Source of the DNA: CAZIMM01 sp964540415
GTDB lineage: Bacteria; Bacillota; Clostridia; Oscillospirales; Acutalibacteraceae
Length of the DNA stretch: 60,278 nucleotides
Assembly: GCA_964540415.1 (NCBI GenBank)
Contig: CAZIMM010000004.1
Location: forward strand, 1 to 60,278
Direction: 5' to 3'
This document shows positions 58,357-60,278 of the stretch, piece after piece. Below the pieces are notes generated by a model. It was given only the letters and a program-made list of their open reading frames with translations. It was not told where the DNA came from and ran no database searches. Every line of letters begins with the position of its first letter. The first letter of the stretch is position 1. Position numbers and translations under genes: made by a program.

Positions 58357-59595
58357 ATGATAAACATTAAAAAAAGCAGAGCAGGTTCAATCGGAATCAA
58401 AGCGATTGCCCTTGTCATGACGCTTGCGGTTCTCTGCACCGTCACCGCCGTTGCGGCGGCAAATGTCGGCTGCTATGTTGAACTGAAGGATAACGAAACT
58501 GTTAAGAAAATATTCACCATGAAAACCGATGCGTCGGAAATCGCAGCGGAAGCAGGCGTAAAGCTTGATGAAAACGATTATCTTGATCTCGGAGACTTTA
58601 TTCCCGGCGCAGACTCCGCAATCGAGATTGTCCGCCCGAAATTTATCGGCGTGAATGACGACGGCATTCAAACGGTTTACTTCAATTTTGCCGGCAAGGT
58701 CGGCGAGGCAATCAAATTTGCAGGCGTTACAATAAACGCCAACGACCATGTAAACTATAATTCGGCGGATGACGTGCGCGACCGTATGATCATCTCCGTT
58801 GCAAGGGCGTTCCCGGTGACTGTTGTTTACCGCGGCGAGCCCCGCAGCGCCGAGCTTGCGGTGGGCACCGTTGCAGACGCTCTGGCGGCTGTCGGCGTTG
58901 TTCTTGAGGACACGGATGTTGTTTCAATTTCAACGGATGACCCTCTTGTGAGCGGTATGCGTATTTTTGTTGACAAGGTTGTTTACAAAGAGCGCACCGA
59001 AACAGAAAAGATTGCTTTTGAAAAGACCACCGAAAAAACCTCAAAGCTCTATGTCGGCCAGACAAAGGTTTCCCAAAAGGGCGTTGACGGCGAGCGCACA
59101 ATCGTTTACAAAGACAAGTATGTTAACGGCGAGCTTGCGGACACGGAAACCGTCAGCAATGAAGTGACAAAAAAGCCCGTGACTCAAATCACCCTCAAGG
59201 GCACAAAAAAGCATTCCGTCAGCAAGACAATCAAGGCGAATTCCGACCCGCTGTCTCCACTTGCCGTTCCGTCTGGCATCAGTTTTTCAAACGGTGTTCC
59301 CACGGGCTATAAAAAGATTATATCCGGCAAGGCGACTGCCTACACCGGCGGCGGCACAACCTCAACCGGCAGACCCGCTGCAATGGGCTATGTTGCCGTT
59401 GACCCCGACATCATTCCCTACGGCTCGAAGCTGTATATCGTCTCTGACGACGGCGTGGTTTACGGCTACTGCATCGCGGCAGACACCGGCGGAGACATGC
59501 GCAACGGCAGATTCCTCGTTGACCTTTATATGGACTCGGCGAGCATGTGCTACACCTGGGGTGTGCGCAGTGTCAACGTATACGTCCTTGGTTAA
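58357..59595 (+). CDS. YabE-like wall protein with DUF348, G5 and 3D domains
   Basis: This 412-residue exported protein has an N-terminal helix (IKAIALVMTLAVLCTVTAVA) and ubiquitin-like DUF348 repeats (about 45-175). A G5 domain follows (about 195-280, ending VTKKPVTQITLKGTK), then a C-terminal 3D domain: ATAYTGGGTTSTGRPAAMGY, VAVDPDIIPYGSKLYI and AADTGGDMRNGRFLVDLYMD, with the three conserved Asp. This is the layout of Rpf/YabE/YocH-type muralytic proteins. AAGGAG precedes the chosen ATG; an ATG at 58288 with GGAGG seven bases upstream would add 23 residues and is equally possible. Confidence 0.9.
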   Translation: MINIKKSRAGSIGIKAIALVMTLAVLCTVTAVAAANVGCYVELKDNETVKKIFTMKTDASEIAAEAGVKLDENDYLDLGDFIPGADSAIEIVRPKFIGVNDDGIQTVYFNFAGKVGEAIKFAGVTINANDHVNYNSADDVRDRMIISVARAFPVTVVYRGEPRSAELAVGTVADALAAVGVVLEDTDVVSISTDDPLVSGMRIFVDKVVYKERTETEKIAFEKTTEKTSKLYVGQTKVSQKGVDGERTIVYKDKYVNGELADTETVSNEVTKKPVTQITLKGTKKHSVSKTIKANSDPLSPLAVPSGISFSNGVPTGYKKIISGKATAYTGGGTTSTGRPAAMGYVAVDPDIIPYGSKLYIVSDDGVVYGYCIAADTGGDMRNGRFLVDLYMDSASMCYTWGVRSVNVYVLG

Positions 59596-59622
59596 GAATA
59601 GAAGAAATTTTATTTAAAGTGC

Positions 59623-59651
59623 TTTACAAATCCGTTCTCTTGTGCTAATAT
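59623..59651 (+). promoter_or_regulatory. Promoter of rpsO
   Basis: TTTACA (59623-59628), 17 bp, TAATAT (59646-59651). The ~100-nt leader to the ATG is GC-rich and may fold into an S15-binding autoregulatory structure, as in many bacteria. Confidence 0.72.
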
Positions 59652-59754
59652 ATCTTTTGCGTGCGCCACTCGGCCCCGGGTTTAAACGGCTTTGCCGTAC
59701 TCACCTGTCCCTCGGCTGGGTCCGTTACGAAATTTATAATGAGGTGAAAGCATC

Positions 59755-60018
59755 ATGACAAAAGAAGAAAAAACTGCTATAATGCAGGAATATGCAACCC
59801 ATCCGGGCGACACAGGTTCTCCCGAGGTTCAGATTGCAGTGCTCACAAAGAGGATTAACGACCTCACCGAGCATCTCAAGGTTCACAAAAAGGACCATCA
59901 TTCACGCCGCGGCCTGCTCAAAATGGTCGGTCACAGGCGCAACCTTCTGGCCTATCTTCAGAAAGTTGACATTGAGCGTTACCGTGTGATTATCGCAAAG
60001 CTCGGTATCCGTAAGTAA
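59755..60018 (+). CDS. rpsO: 30S ribosomal protein S15
   Basis: This 87-residue protein has full-length S15 signatures: GDTGSPEVQIAVLTKRINDL, LTEHLKVHKKDHHSRRGLLK and MVGHRRNLLAYLQK. It binds 16S rRNA helix junctions and nucleates the 30S platform. GAGGTG precedes the ATG. It is followed by pnp, the classic bacterial order. Confidence 0.98.
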   Translation: MTKEEKTAIMQEYATHPGDTGSPEVQIAVLTKRINDLTEHLKVHKKDHHSRRGLLKMVGHRRNLLAYLQKVDIERYRVIIAKLGIRK

Positions 60019-60033
60019 TCAATAGCAAAGCAG

Positions 60034-60057
60034 GGTTGGCGGGATTCCCCGTCAACC
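60034..60057 (+). terminator. Hairpin after rpsO (weak terminator)
   Basis: Stem GGTTGGCGGG/CCCGTCAACC with a four-base loop just after rpsO, followed by a U-containing but interrupted tract. It may only partly stop transcription before pnp. Confidence 0.55.
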
Positions 60058-60077
60058 TTGTGTTATTTTGTATCCTC

Positions 60078-60162
60078 CGGGAAGGCGAACGGTTTTAGCA
60101 GTGAATAAAGCGCTCGAAATTTTTGTCAAACGTTTTATTTATTGCTAAGTCCGTACCTCCCG
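60078..60162 (+). promoter_or_regulatory. Long imperfect stem-loop in the rpsO-pnp spacer
   Basis: Positions 60078-60109 pair imperfectly with 60134-60162 (CGGGA-GG, ACGG, TTAGCA and AATAAA blocks), giving a roughly 30-bp stem just upstream of pnp. In E. coli a double-stranded pnp leader cut by RNase III controls PNPase; the same idea here is an inference. Confidence 0.5.
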
Positions 60163-60193
60163 TGGAAATATAATTAAAAAGAGAGGTACTTTT

Positions 60194-60278
60194 ATGTTCG
60201 AAAACTTCAAAAAGTTTGAAACCACCATTGCCGGAAGACCGTTCGTTGTTGAAACCGGCAAAATGGCACAGCTCGCGG
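60194..60278 (+). CDS. pnp: Polynucleotide phosphorylase, N-terminal fragment
   Basis: The first 28 codons are visible before the window ends: MFENFKKFETTIAGRPFVVE then TGKMAQLA. This matches the start of PNPase, the 3'-5' phosphorolytic RNase of the degradosome. AGAGGT precedes the ATG, and the position after rpsO is the standard order. The rest lies outside the window. Confidence 0.9.
   Translation, partial: MFENFKKFETTIAGRPFVVETGKMAQLA

Overview
The window looks like a chromosomal piece of a Gram-positive anaerobe of class Clostridia (my guess is an Oscillospirales-type gut bacterium), probably from a draft or metagenome assembly. The evidence is strong AGGAGG-type ribosome binding sites, frequent TTG and GTG starts, TTGACA/TATAAT promoters, Firmicutes-type families (DUF421/DUF4363, DUF4474, G5-3D, ThiT, aluminium-resistance PLP enzyme), no outer-membrane secretin beside the Tad genes, and a run of ten N at 14854-14863.

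Layout. (1) 1-450, minus strand: a promoter and a ZTP-type riboswitch with terminator pointing at a gene off the left edge. (2) 449-9749: a Tad/Flp pilus locus, with an eight-gene minus-strand operon (tadE, cpaB, cpaE, cpaF, tadB, tadC, DUF192, DivIVA-like coiled coil) and a divergent TadG-like beta-solenoid gene; pilin and prepilin peptidase are absent. (3) 10291-18080: exonuclease III, then a TPP-riboswitch operon (glycosidase-like protein plus thiT), then a flavin reductase / ThuA / Gfo-Idh / RlmD run. (4) About 18.1-22.9 kb: an AT-richer accessory stretch with two frameshifted genes, degenerate tandem repeats, a REP-associated transposase with REP palindromes inside its own coding region, and an isolated REP. 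(5) 22988-30819: alpha/beta hydrolase, frameshifted MFS transporter, and an operon of two paralogous lipase-like proteins around a ceramidase-like secreted protein. (6) 30854-31063: a small inverted-repeat element, then acnA-icd. (7) 34414-41391, minus strand: PrsA-like foldase, NfeD-SPFH-SPFH, HAD phosphatase, an isolated 5S rRNA gene with its own promoter and terminator, and a class B PBP. (8) 41576-47830: GH95 fucosidase, a third lipase-like paralogue, and a UDP-HexNAc epimerase/dehydrogenase pair. (9) 47815-55334, minus strand: DUF421, antiporter plus PII-like protein, aluminium-resistance PLP enzyme plus DUF2461, a second inverted-repeat element, and a zur-znuA-znuC-znuB zinc operon with a palindromic operator. 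(10) 55614-60278: DUF4474, DUF421-DUF4363, a G5-3D wall protein, then rpsO and the start of pnp.

How the genes work together. Much of the window concerns the cell surface: pilus assembly, lipid-cleaving secreted enzymes, fucosidase, amino-sugar uronate precursors, PBP, foldase, SPFH/NfeD and G5-3D. Two metabolite riboswitches (ZTP, TPP) and a zinc-type operator give clear regulatory logic. At least three genes, and possibly a fourth, carry single frameshifts, several at homopolymers. These may be genuine decay or assembly errors, and only reads can decide.
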